Shown here in pieces: positions 1 through 11,700 of a stretch of DNA of 64,000 nt. The DNA is taken from NCBI GenBank assembly GCA_907165065.1, contig OU015532.1:31004339-31068338 (forward strand). The letters run 5' to 3'. Under the pieces are notes generated by a model. That model made no database searches, had not been told where the DNA came from, and saw nothing but the letters and a program-made list of their open reading frames with translations. A program made the position numbers and the translations under genes. The stretch is from Caprimulgus europaeus. Its lineage: Eukaryota; Chordata; Aves; Caprimulgiformes; Caprimulgidae. Each line of letters starts with the position of its first letter. The stretch's first letter is position 1.

Positions 1-2701
1 ATTGAAGAGGTTAATTTTAACCCCAAACTGTGTCCATCTACCACAAATGTCCTGTGCAGACTTTTTCTTATTGAAAATAATAAATTATTATTCAAATAAA
101 TGCTTAAGAACTAATTCTGGAAACAGCTGTAACTATGGGCAATGTAAATAAGGTAGTAAGGAGTCAAGGAGCTACCTAACCACAATACATATTAATGTTT
201 TCAGAACTGTCATTTTACTTCAGTGTTTTGGGTTTTTTTCTAACGTGCTTATATCTCATAGTTCCATATATTGATTGGCTTATTTCAGATGCATAGGGTG
301 AAATGTTAGTTTCCTTGAAGTCAACAAAATTCCCCTTGATTTCTGTGAAGCTATCATTTCAGCCCTGGTCTCTAAACCCATTTATTTCCAAACAAATAGT
401 CCAAAACTTGCTGCAACTGAAACAAGTTCTTAGTTATAATTTTCTTTGTTAAAAATATTTTTTAAAAGTAACAGATATGATAACTGAATACCCTTTCTTT
501 TTTCATAAATGTGAAACTCAAGCTAGTTTTTATTCAGATCATAGTATAGTAATAGAATTAGAGAAGTGCAAACATAAATTTTAATAATGGTTTAATGTTA
601 TTCTCCCTTCATCCTGAAAATTTAATGCAAAAACTGACTTCTACTTACTATCACTGAAAGGAATGAAGGGAGAGGTGTGAGGAAGCAGAGAACAAAGTCC
701 AATTTTTGTGGTTTTTTCATATGCTACAGGCAGCATTTTCTGAATTAAGAAGTATTAACACTCCAAGACTTTAATACAAATCTAATTTTCAGACCCATAA
801 ATTCCTGATATACCTTTTGATTATATAAGAATTCTATTTTTAAGTATTGTTTGCCTTGACACAAAATGAAACTATATTTTTAGCATTTAACTGTTGAAGT
901 GGTAAATGTCAATCCTTAATAGTGTCTATGTTTTGCAGTATTCCTCTGAGGCTAACAAGTTGAAAGTCAGTGCTGATATGTTACAACCATTCTTCGGCTG
1001 AAAGATGGGATTAGAAGATAATGTTGAAAATGTCAGTGCATAAAGCTGTAGAATTTACATTACATGACAACACCTTACTGAAATTGAAGAATTTTATTTC
1101 TGTACTAGTGTCTCAGAATACACTGCACAAAAAAAACCAACCATAACTGTAAGAATTAGGAACGGGTAGTCTCAATGCTTACTGAATCCAACAAAAAGAA
1201 CATCCATCCACAGAATTCTAGACTCACCCTAATATTAAGTTGACCTTCTGTCCATCAAATTCAGTGTCATTTTCTCCAGTTACAGCTGCAACCACGCACA
1301 TCATATGACAGCAGAACAGCAATACTTTTGCAATTAAATGGGTAAACCCATGTAGTAAATATTGAAACATTGCCTATTGGACAAATGAGAAAGTAAACTG
1401 CTTTGGTAGTAACATGTTTTCTTGTATTTAACCTTAACAGCATCTCATTGTGAAAAAATCTGGTTTTCAAATTTAATGTAAAAGTATTTTGCTGAATCCA
1501 GGAGGTCATTTACAAAAAATCTGTTTATTCATTTGATGGTTCAGAGTCATCAATGTTTCCACAAGTAAATATTCCATAGCATCTAAAATACTGCTACAGA
1601 TTGTGACACAATCCACTTCTCTGGGGAATGCTCTTTCTCTTCAGAAGCACTGAATTTTATGAAGGTGGGAAAGAATCAGAATAAATAATCATCTGACTGT
1701 AAACTTTGATTGCATTGTACTGTAATGGGGAGGTTAAACCTACAGTTCACTATTAACTTAATTTGTGCTACAGTGGAAAAGCATCCCCTATCTCGCTACT
1801 TTGTCATTCTCCTTCCTCTTCTCCCAACACTTGTCTTTTTTCCCATTGACTGCACTTCTGCCAGGTCAGTTTCCCATTCCAGATTACTATACATCTGCAC
1901 AAACACTTTTTCTGACATAACAGAAGGAGTGTCATGAGGGTTAGAGGAGTACAACATGAACAGTAACATTGCCAGTAGAAGCGTGTAGAGGCTAAAATAC
2001 TTGAAAGTATACAGAAAAGTATATAAAAGAGAAATAAGTAGACCGTGTTATCCCTGTACTTAAAACAGCTGTAACTGGAAGACTAGCAGTGAAGATAACC
2101 AACCTTTAGAACAGGTAATTGTCAAGCACAGAATATTTTAAGATAAGGAAGAAGCTCCTTTCTGAAAGTCATGAGTCTAAACCATAGTCACTGCACTTGC
2201 AGTATGAATTCATTCAAGGAAATGCTATGGCTTATTTTGGGTAGAACATTGTATCAGCTTACGAAGAACATTCTTTCCAACCTTAGTTTGTCATTCTACC
2301 AATCTGTTCTGATAAACATTTATTACTTCTGTTAACATCATAAAATATTTTTAATTCAATCATTTTTTGAGTAAGTTATTTTCATTGAATATGATTCATT
2401 ACAAAGATCAAATTGAAGATTATTTTTCTGTTATAAAATTTTGTATCTGAAATTAGATTCTGAATTAAATTTGTAGTTTTGAGTGTTATAAGTGGTAAAA
2501 AATATTGTGAAGCCAAATTTATCTAAATGACTCAATCTCACCAAAGAAACACAACTGGGTAATTGATGTAATAAACACAAAACAATACCACTGATACTGT
2601 AACTTATAAGAACAAGAACACTAAGTTTGTTGACTCTAATATCTCAATTTTACCATAAAGTTTAGGCCAACTAGGAAATAATCTTCATATTCTAACTTTG
2701 G
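1..2701. other. AT-rich unique DNA, no gene seen
   Basis: I see no coding gene, RNA gene or recognisable mobile element here. The open frames in it (80 codons at most) have no family features and sit in AT-rich DNA where such lengths arise by chance. Short runs of A or T occur, but no long array. Confidence 0.6.
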
Positions 2702-3037
2702 GGAAAATTATTCTCCCAAGGGGAAGAGGGGGGGCAGGTGCTGATCTCTTCTTTCTGGCAACCAACAATAGGACCAGGGGAAATGGCAGTAAGATGGGCC
2801 AGGGGAGGTTTAGGTTGAATATTAGGAAAAGGTTCTTCACCCAGAGTGTGGTGGAGCACTGGAACAGGCTCCCCAGGGAGGTGGTCATGGCACCAAGCCT
2901 GACAGTATTCAGGAAGCATTTGGACAACACCCTCAGACACATGGTCTGAATCTTGTGATTGTACTATGCTAGGACAAGAGTTGAACTCTATGATCCTTGT
3001 GTGTCCCTTCCAACTCACAACATTCTATGATTCTATT
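2702..3037 (+). mobile_element. CR1 LINE, 5'-truncated 3' end
   Basis: This is the last ~340 bp of a chicken-repeat-1 non-LTR retrotransposon, sense on +. The + frame still reads the C-terminus of CR1 ORF2 (reverse transcriptase polyprotein), with the block [11 protein letters not shown] and a stop just after LRHMV. The short 3' UTR follows, with the CR1 phrase GTCCCTTCCAACTC, and the copy ends in the octamer-type tail ATTCTATGATTCTATT at about 3022-3037. 5' truncation is normal for CR1, which primes at the 3' end of its RNA. The terminal frame (2698-2949) has no stop, so the copy is moderately preserved. The 3' UTR differs from that of the copies at 18.2, 24.9 and 53.6 kb, so it is a different subfamily. 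I did not assign a subfamily name. Confidence 0.93.
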
Positions 3038-5326
3038 CACTGAAACTGGTTTCTGAAGGATGTATTACTTTTGCTCTCACAAAGAAGACACTACAGGAAC
3101 AAGCTTTAATCTTTGGTAATATTCTGCAGGATTCCAATAGAAAATTCACATTTCTTATATTATACTTGAATCTCTCTTTAACTGAACAACAAATTTTTGT
3201 GGTACTGAAATTCAGATAAAATTTATCTGAATATGTGAGATAAAGGTAATCTCATATATTTTGATAAAGACTGTTTTGATATTAAGTAACCCTAAAATTA
3301 TGGCCAAGCAGACAAATGTTTTATCATAATAAAATTTATATTTAATATAATTTAGTAAGTAGCTACAAACTGTGTAATTCATTAGTAACACCAAAACCAT
3401 TTGGAAAACAAGAACTAACAGCCATAAATATCTCCAGACTCTTAGTAGGACTGAGATGAGTTTATGATCATAATTGTAATTTGTTGGAGCTAGTGCCTCA
3501 CCCTTGGTCAAATCAATGTAAATTAAAAAAAAAGTTTTCCTACAATAGCAAATGTGTTGATAAAAAGATAATGAAATGCATCCAGCATCACTAGACATCT
3601 ACTAGGCATTCAGCCCTACATAATCCTACTTTTAGAAATATCTGAAATATCTTCCTTCACTTGAACTGCTAATGAATAGATAGTATAATATCGTTGGACA
3701 GAATCAACCTCAGCAAAGCAACTGGAAAGGTGGTGGTAGCAGCGAATCAGAATACTATACCTCTGCATATCATCAATGATGTAGAAGTGTAATATCTACT
3801 TCTTTCTAAACACTCTTTTCCAAAATGTTCAGTCATTTTGAACAAAATTAACTGCAGTTACAAGTCTATCATGGGATGAAAAAGTCACAGTAAGTTGACA
3901 AGCATAATTTATTTATGTGTTCTAGAATTAAACTAACAGATGTTATGAGAACTCTTGGCTGGGATGATGCAGACTGTAGACATTTCTATGTCTATGTCAA
4001 TGCCTAATGATATTTCAAGGATTAAAATAAACAGCAACCTTTGAAAACTAAAAGTGTATTTTTATTAAAAATATGAGATGATAATAGAAGCAGATGATAA
4101 CCAGCAGTTGAAGAAGCAGTTATTATAAAACAAGCAGAGGGAGATGTAGTCATTGCCCACAAATGATCTGGACTCTGCAGAAGCCCTTCAAACCAAGGCC
4201 AGATCATGACAAGCGTGCCACTAAGATAATCAACAATACAGGTATCATATACATCATTCTACTGTTTGCAGTTTCAAATTGTGATAGCTTTTTTAGGGCA
4301 TGGGGTTATATCACGTAAGAAGCTGATCCACAAGTTGGTCCAACTACACTGGCTTCATCTAGTTATATACTTCATTACGATTTGTTGTTAATTTTTTTAT
4401 GGCACAATTCAAAGATATTAATTTAGGTGCATATTTTTATACCTTTTTATCATATATCAAGGAACAACTTGAGCAAACAGACATATTATCTTTAATTTGA
4501 TTATGCTATTCCCTGCTATTGAAGCTGGCTTGAGTCATTGCACAAAAATAGAGAGCATAAATTAAATCCTCACCTCACATTCATCTCACTTGACTTGAGC
4601 TCAAGTTCCTCCTTTCAGTGCAGTTTTTCTTTTGGCATTAAGTTGCCACTGTGTAAAATTACTATCTCCAATATAAAATCATGTCTATTCAAAAATCCAC
4701 AAAAATAATGCAATCTTTTACAAAAAACCCCTTTGCACTTAGTCACATCAACCTGCAAACCTAGTATTGCATCACTCATCCAACTTGCAAACACAAACTC
4801 GGAGTCTTACTGCACTAGTAAAAGTTTGTTTTCTTTTAGGTTAATCCTTTTAAAGAATGCAAGAGTCAAGATCCCTCAAAAGTGCAGTGATTGCTTTCAT
4901 GGAGAGTGTTTGCTTTAAAAGCAAATGTTTTTAAAGAGGAAAAGGTTGGTCATTTTATGACTCTCTTGCACCGCTTTAGGTTTTCCAATGTTTCAGTAGA
5001 TATCTTTACACTGGTTAATGAATATTCCTCACTTTGAATTGAAAAGCCACTACAAGTAACAAAAATTATTCTTTAATTAATCAGGTACAATAATAATTTC
5101 CTTTCTCTCAGCTTTCTTTTTATTATGACTTTGAATTTTTTCCAGTAAAGTACATTGTAAATAGAGAAAATATGTTTTTCTTTTTCCTCAAGGGAAAAAG
5201 GTTTGTTATTTTAAAATTACAGCACTGAAGATCAAAATAAAGTGACTGTTCATTGTACTATCCAAATAGCCTATCTTTGTACAAAAAAACCTTTCATTTT
5301 CACAACTAAATTGACTAAAAGGCACT

Positions 5327-5339
5327 GTTACCTAGCAAC
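5327..5339. promoter_or_regulatory. RFX X-box-like motif
   Basis: The 13 bases GTTACCTAGCAAC match the RFX X-box pattern GTNRCC-spacer-RGYAAC with a one-base spacer. X-boxes are bound by RFX factors and are common upstream of ciliary genes and in MHC class II promoters. A CCAAT pentamer lies ~25 bp downstream in ATCCAATC. No CpG island, initiator or adjacent coding exon is visible. It may be a distal element or a chance match; a site this good is expected occasionally in a long sequence. Confidence 0.35.
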
Positions 5340-6434
5340 ATTCATTGTGTTTATGACCTTTCATCCAATCTGAGCTCACAGATGTGCTTCTGAAGCTAAT
5401 AAACATACATCATACAGTCCCCGCCTGCTTTGATGAAATATATGAGCCCTTAGAGCAGACTGTGAAATGTCCTTTCTAAAAAACAAGAGAAAATGAAAAA
5501 AATAAGAAAAATATAATATGTTTTTAAATAGTTCCAAAAGTCTAAACTACGAACTTGAAATCTCTGCAATCAGTCTGATGTCTTTCACAGTAAACTGAAA
5601 ATTTGTCCAGGAAGCTGTGGTCTTGCACACAAACATAGTAGGTGTATGATTGATAGATTTCTTTTTTGATACATTAATGAGCACACTGATCCTGACCTTT
5701 CTGAAATCGAGATGTCTTAAAGAAACCAAGAAAAGGTTTGGATCATAGAAGATACTGACTACCTGAATTTCAGATAATACTGATTTTTTTAGTTTAAAAA
5801 AAGGTTACGTTCATGGGTATCTCCATGTTTTACACACACGATGAATAAATTTAATCAATAAAATTCTGTCCCCACATTAATCATGCAGTACTCTAAAATA
5901 AAAGCATGAATAGCACACTATAACATTCTGAGCTAATTCCCTATGTTTATAGGGCAATTTGGAAGTAAAAAGCACTGTATAAGTACTATTCTTGCCTTTT
6001 TCAGGTTTAGATGGCTTGCACAAGCTCTCATGCTAAGTTGTAATTATAGTTCAAAAGTTATAGCATCAAGTGACATTTGCTGGGTTCCATCTTTATTTTC
6101 TCCTTGACTCCCTCAACACTTTTTCTCTATTTGTAATTGAAAAGAATGCACTTTATAACACTTCAGACTTTGTATAGAAACTGAAAACGAAATTCTATTT
6201 TTCAGCTTTTTGCACCAACACCAATTGTAAAGACTTTCTAGCCAGAACTTTATAAAGACTTGTATAGAAGCAATTGAAACACAATATAAAATTTGGCTTG
6301 CTCTTCTATAAGCAACAGCTGGAGAAACTTTCTTTTGCCAAGAAAAGAAAAACTGAAAATTCATTTATCGTATATGGACAATAAATACTCTTTTTACAAG
6401 CAGTTTTTCTGCATATAGCACCTGCAGAATCCTG

Positions 6435-6480
6435 TGGGTCAAATTCTGTTCTCAATGCAAGTGAATGCTGTGCAGCTGTC
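6435..6480. repeat. Possible ancient amniote repeat relic
   Basis: The words GGGTCAAATTCTGTTCTC and the bases just after them resemble an old, mostly palindromic interspersed element that I recall from reptile and bird genomes (consensus begins GGGCCAAATTCTG). Only ~45 bp can be followed before similarity is lost. The family name is not assigned; a profile search against amniote repeat models would decide it. Confidence 0.3.
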
Positions 6481-7116
6481 TCACCTGACTACACCGTAAA
6501 AGGCAAAGGTGAATATAAACTTCCAGATGACAGCAACAATCTGAGATTTATCATATGGGAACAATAGCTCAGTTGGGTCTACCTATACTTTTGACAGAAC
6601 CTAAAGCAACAGAAATTCAAATGTGTTACAGATGAGCATTGTACAAATTATTAATTTTATGTCATTTTGATAATTAAACCATTGTATTCAGCATATCTGA
6701 AAATCTGTTATTTTAGAACCTGAATACAAATTTAAATGCATGATGATGACTCTCATTCGTAATGAAAAACAAAATGTTCAGTGATTGGTTTCAGGTTGTT
6801 TGATAATTTATCTGACCAATTACAGTTTAGAAAATATAACTCTAGTAATCCTCTTCCAACAGATATTACTCCCTGGTGAGCATAAGTAGCTTTCCTTCAG
6901 ATTTCAGAAGATTGTTGATGTGATATATGTATCTCAACATTGAATTAAAGTCATATAAATATAAAAAACTTGTGCTTCTCAAAATCAAAGATTCACATAT
7001 GGCAGATATCCTCTTGATTCCAGAAAACTTCAACATAAGTTCAGTCTCAATAGAATTAGTCCATTTCCCACTTTTTGGATCTATTTAGCCACAAAAGGTA
7101 ATCCTGGTAATTGTAT

Positions 7117-7225
7117 TCACACATCCACACATACACATATACTATATATAGATATATATACACACATACACGCATAATATTTGTATATATGTGAAAATAA
7201 AAAATATATACACACAAAAATGTAC
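7117..7225. repeat. TA/CA/TACA microsatellite, degenerate
   Basis: This is a mixed run of CACA, TATA and ACACATA units, interrupted by GATATATA and an A-rich break around 7195-7205. It is simple sequence with no transposon end nearby and is likely polymorphic in length. Confidence 0.8.
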
Positions 7226-8909
7226 ACAGGTCCATCTCTTGAGATTTAAAGAGAACAAATAATTATTATGAAATAATAAAGAAAGGTACATTATGCTAAT
7301 AGCACTTGAACCAATTTCAAAACAACATCCAGAGCATAGACTACTTCTAGGAAGCCAAGACAATACCAGCTATAATTTCAAGGTTGCAGATGTCTGAAAT
7401 ATTTACAAACATATTTTAGGAAGCATAAATTGATTATAACAAGCTGATCGTTCTCCATCATATTTACCATAGTTTTTGCAGTCTGAGTTCTAAATCCTTT
7501 TCAGCCTGCTGGAATACTGACTCAGTATGAAGTCACAACCCACAACACAGCTTCAGAACCAGCAGCACAGTTTCAGAACTTGCAGAGTGTTGAGAAACAA
7601 AGTATTTCTTCACCCAGATCATTATAGTGAAGGTCATTTGTCAGCAGAGCTCTCCTAAGTCAGTATTCACCAAATAGTAGATAGTAAGCTTAAACTGCTT
7701 TAGAAACAAGTGTATATCTTTTTAATTTTTTTTTAATTGCCTTTTCACTATATTCTTTATTTACACAGCAAAAAATCCTTATGTATCTCCCATGGTTTAC
7801 TCACATTTGGAATTGTCTGCATTTTATCTATGTGGACTATAGGTAGTCAAGGTGATTTGCACTATAAACCTAACCTTGGCTCCTTTTCCAATTCAAATGA
7901 GATGCGATACTATAAGATACGATTCCACACCAGGACAGAGATCTCTTGGCAAAATGGGTAGAATTTTTTTTAAAATATGAGTAGCCACTCAGGAAACAAA
8001 TACTTTTTTTTAAAATTTTTATCCATTTTCTTTTTTAGTTTTGTTTTGTGATTTTTGTTAGAGTTTTTCTGTTTTTCATTTAACACATATAGCTGAGACA
8101 GTGTTTCTTAACAGAATACATTCAGAGATTATAAGATGGATAAGTGTTTAAACCAAGAATTTTTCTAGGTCAGAACATTTTTACTCTCTGTATCATGTAT
8201 CAAATTAATATTATAATATCATGTTCTCTTAGGCATTCTCAATAAGTATAATCCCATTTCAAACATCTTTTCTGAGGTGTTTTGAATACATTAAGATACA
8301 AGTCAATCAAGCGATACAGAAAAACCTCCATCGAGGATTGAATATGATGGGAAAAAGGGATGCACACCTGGTCATAGTAGAAATCATCTACCCTCTATAT
8401 AATAGAGAATTCTAACATTTCCTTCAAATCATCCATTTTGTCTTGCTTGCTTCTCATATAACCACTAGTCTAAATAAACTATTGTGGTATGGCAATGCAG
8501 TTGGGAAAAGAAATTCTTTCTGAGTATATTTATTACACTGAGATAATAGGAGAAATCTGTATGAAGCACCAAATTAAGATTGAAAATCAAATTCCAAGAA
8601 AAACTGAGCATTGCTGTCATAGACTATCTTCTTTTTTGTCCTCTTGATCACTTCTAGCTAATAAAACTACCATTAGAAAGATACTTATTTGATAGCTTTT
8701 CTTCTTCCTCTGTGCTAAAGATCCATTAAAAAAACCCTGGTAGTAGTGAATCTAAGAAAAAACATTACCCATGCTGCTGCATCAAGAATCTTCTAATATT
8801 AGAAGAATAGAATTTGCATTTCTCAGGATGATTCTCATACAACATCCACACAAGCATGAAAAGCTATCTATTTATGACCATAGCTATGAGTTTTATATGA
8901 AGGATTCAT
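7226..8909. other. AT-rich unique DNA, no gene seen
   Basis: No coding, RNA or repeat feature could be supported. Short A/T homopolymer runs occur near 7726 and 8007. Confidence 0.55.
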
Positions 8910-8972
8910 ACACAGAATGGTTGATGTTGGAAGGGACCACTGGAAATCATCTTGTCTAGCCCTCTTGCTCGT
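8910..8972 (-). mobile_element. Short CR1 LINE 3' tail fragment
   Basis: On + this reads ACAGAATGGTTGATGTTGG followed by AAGGGACCACTGG and a CATCTTGTCTAGCCC word. That is the reverse complement of the CR1 3' UTR (consensus like CAGAATGGTTGAGGTTGG, AAGGGACC, ATCATCTAGTCCAACCC). Only ~60 bp survive, so the insertion was very strongly 5'-truncated or has been eroded. There is no coding content. Confidence 0.75.
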
Positions 8973-9944
8973 GCGAGGATCGATGAAATCAAGGACCTTC
9001 TTTCAGGAACTACATGTTTCATTAAAATGCTTAATATTTTTATAAGCTTGTATCATGGATCTTTTACTGGGATGCCACTTTAGGAAGCATTATAATAGAA
9101 ATTAAATTACAATACCTTCCACATATTACAAGTAGAAATTACAATGCTTTCCATTAAGTTTATTCTCAATATCTGGGTAAATACAAACACAGAGATATAA
9201 ATGATAAGAGAAGAATGAACACAATGATAAGCACTGAACTTAGTATATCATGGGGAAGGAAAACAAAGGATTATTTTGAAGAGATTGTACATATAGAAAG
9301 AACACTCAAAGCAGTGACAGCACTTAAGGATATCTTTAGCTTTGGGCATGGATGATTCTTTTGATTTTGACTCTTTAATAAATCAGCTCTAAAAAGAATA
9401 TTAAACTTTAGAGTATTTTGAGCAGACATAACCGATTCAGCTACTGGATGTTACAATCTTAAAGGCAGATATTCAAAATTTAGTCAGTAAAAATAGTTTT
9501 GTCATTAACACTTTCTTCACAGATCAGTCAGAGGTCCTTCTAAAATTGAGTAGATTCTGTACCAACAGGCAATGCAGAGTTGCTGTCATGTGAGCTAGCA
9601 CAGATTTAGAGAACTCGGCACAAAGGATGTGGAAACATTTAGAAGAACCATTGAGTTGGTTGCATCTATTTCTAGGTAACTTACCTAAACAAATGCATAT
9701 GAAAAATAAAATTATTATAGAAATGTAGATATAATCAATTTCATCCTTTAATATTAGAAAATGTGGAAACTTTTTTACTTCCTGCCGTCACCCAGTACGT
9801 GCACATCCTTCTCTTCCTCAGTTGCTTCTAACTGATAAGATGCTAGACAAATTTAACTTCTTACTGCTACCATGCTGTATGTTGTTCTGCTCTGTATTGT
9901 TCACCATATTTTTATTATCATCTCTATTATTACTGATTTCCTAT
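8973..9944. other. AT-rich unique DNA, nothing seen
   Basis: No gene, RNA or element is recognisable in this stretch. Confidence 0.5.
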
Positions 9945-10180
9945 ACTAGCTTTGTGTTATTAACAAATTTCAAAAGTAAGCTTCATTTTCTGCAAATATG
10001 ACTAGTAAAATATTTTTTAAAATATTGACTTCAAGGCTGCTTTTTAAGGAAATCTAACCATATGCCCACACAATCAGCCTCATACTCATCTTTCACCACT
10101 AATAACGGTGGTCTCGCTAATATTTTGTGTCATTACCTCACATACTCTCCAGTAGTCCATAGAAGTGAAAGTTGCCATAA
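9945..10180 (-). mobile_element. Possible ancient L3/CR1-like LINE relic
   Basis: On + the words CTAGCTTTGTGTTATTAAC and AACAAATTTCAAAAG look like a decayed copy of the phrase 'CTAGCTTTGTGTCATCTGCAAATTT', which I recall from the antisense strand of old CR1/L3 LINEs. About 70 bp further on there is a run about 'TCTTTCACCACTAATAAC'. The match is weak and gapped. The relic would be very old, predating bird diversification, and codes for nothing now. Confidence 0.33.
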
Positions 10181-11540
10181 TTTCTTGAGAGATTAAGTTA
10201 GCTTCATACAATCTTCTTCCATAATCTGTTGTAACATTTTAGTCCTCTAAACTATTTTCTTCACATTTTATTCTGTTTTCCATGCTTCTAAGATGTGACT
10301 AAACAGCCTGCAATGCCTACATTGTTTTTCTCCTTTTTATATATAAGCACTACATTTTTGTTTTGTAGCTGAATTGCTGACCTTACTTGCTATTACTAAT
10401 GACCTGATTTAACTATTTTATAATAAATGTATCACTTAATATCATAAAAGCTAAAAGCTAGTTGTATTTATCTGATATTAAGCACAATCAAAACAAGGAA
10501 AAATGGTCAGTCAGAATCCTTGTGTTGATGTGAACACAGTACTATCACAGTTTGCAACAAGCTATATCTATTCCCATCCAATATTTTATGTCTAAGACCA
10601 ACAAGAGACAGAGTTACCAGAAAGGACAGATGTCCAAGAAGATTCTTTTGGTTTACTACTATTGATGAATCCCAGAACCTGAGGACGCAGAGCTGGCATT
10701 GTTGGTTCAGAGCAACATACAAAAGTCTGTCTGGTGGCATATGTAGTTCATGTTACAATTAACCATGCCTTTGCTTTTCAAGGACTAGGGCACGGGAACA
10801 GACTGCAAACAACTCATCCAAAAATTAATCTCGAAAAAAGGCATTTGTGCATCCAAGAGGATGAATTAATCCTCTTGGTATGTTATATTACTAAAACTGG
10901 ATGTCCTTACTACTTTTAGGTTCTTGAGCAACATGTATTCAGGGCTTTCTTTTAACTTTTTTTTTTTTTTTAAATACACAGGAGTGTGTATCTCCCTACA
11001 TTATTTTAAATAAGACTGAATTATTGGAAGGAAAGGTAGGTCAAATCTGAAAATTTGGAACAATGATGGTAGAAACTACAAAGAACAATCCTTATTCCCG
11101 TAGGAGTTTCTACCACTTAGGATATTTAAGTGGCCTGGTATTTCTGTGTGATTTTGTCTCTAGACTGAGCATACCCATGTTCTTTCAAAATGACTATATA
11201 AATAGCATGTTTTCTAGAGCTCTAATTATTATTTTTATTTTCTATGTCTTCTTCCTTATCAGCTCAAAGTATCATTTGTACTGAAGAGAGAAAATATTTT
11301 CAAAATATAACAGTCTTTAAATAAAATATTGTTATCTAAGTAGCCCATTATGAAAGTTCTTTTCCATCACATCATGACAATGTACTCAGTATCTCTAGAT
11401 CGTCCTTCACAATACTATCAGTACACCAATAATCTTAATTTTACATTAATAAATGTTTTCTAAATAAAAATCTTGCACTTGTCCTAATTTAATTGCAATC
11501 ATTTACTTTATGTTCATTTCAAATGTTCATCCTGACTTCT
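10181..11540. other. AT-rich unique DNA, nothing supported
   Basis: No gene is visible. A T15 run lies at 10957-10971. Confidence 0.5.
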
Positions 11541-11700
11541 AGCAGGTTTGCAGCCCCTCCTAGCTTTGTGTCATTTGGAAATTTGCATCCTCCCGATCCC
11601 ATCATCCAAATCAAGCATGAAAATACAAAATTGGACTGTACTCTGGACCGATTTATGACAGAAACCACTCAAAGTGCCTCATGAATTTGACTACCTAACC
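11541..11700 (-). mobile_element. Ancient L3/CR1-like LINE relic
   Basis: On + this carries CCTAGCTTTGTGTCATTTGG, then AAATTTGCATCC, then ATCCCATCATCCAAATCA and GGACTGTACTC. The order and spacing match the antisense of the old CR1/L3 family ('TGTGTCATCTGCAAATTTG ... CCATCATCCAGATCATTGA ... ACTGG-CC'). It is the best preserved of the old LINE relics in the window. There is no TSD or clear end. Clade-level identity is reasonably safe; the family name is not. Confidence 0.5.

Larger units (their letters stand above)
3038..7116. other. AT-rich unique DNA with one ancient relic and one X-box-like site
   Basis: No gene is visible. The stretch holds the X-box-like motif at 5327 and the weak repeat relic at 6435, listed separately. 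A 128-codon minus-strand frame at 3212-3598 has low-complexity composition (K, Y, I, L) and no recognisable domain, so I treat it as chance. Confidence 0.55.

Noticed and set aside
3212-3598. 128-codon minus-strand frame
   Set aside because: Composition dominated by K, Y, I, L and V from AT-rich DNA; no domain.
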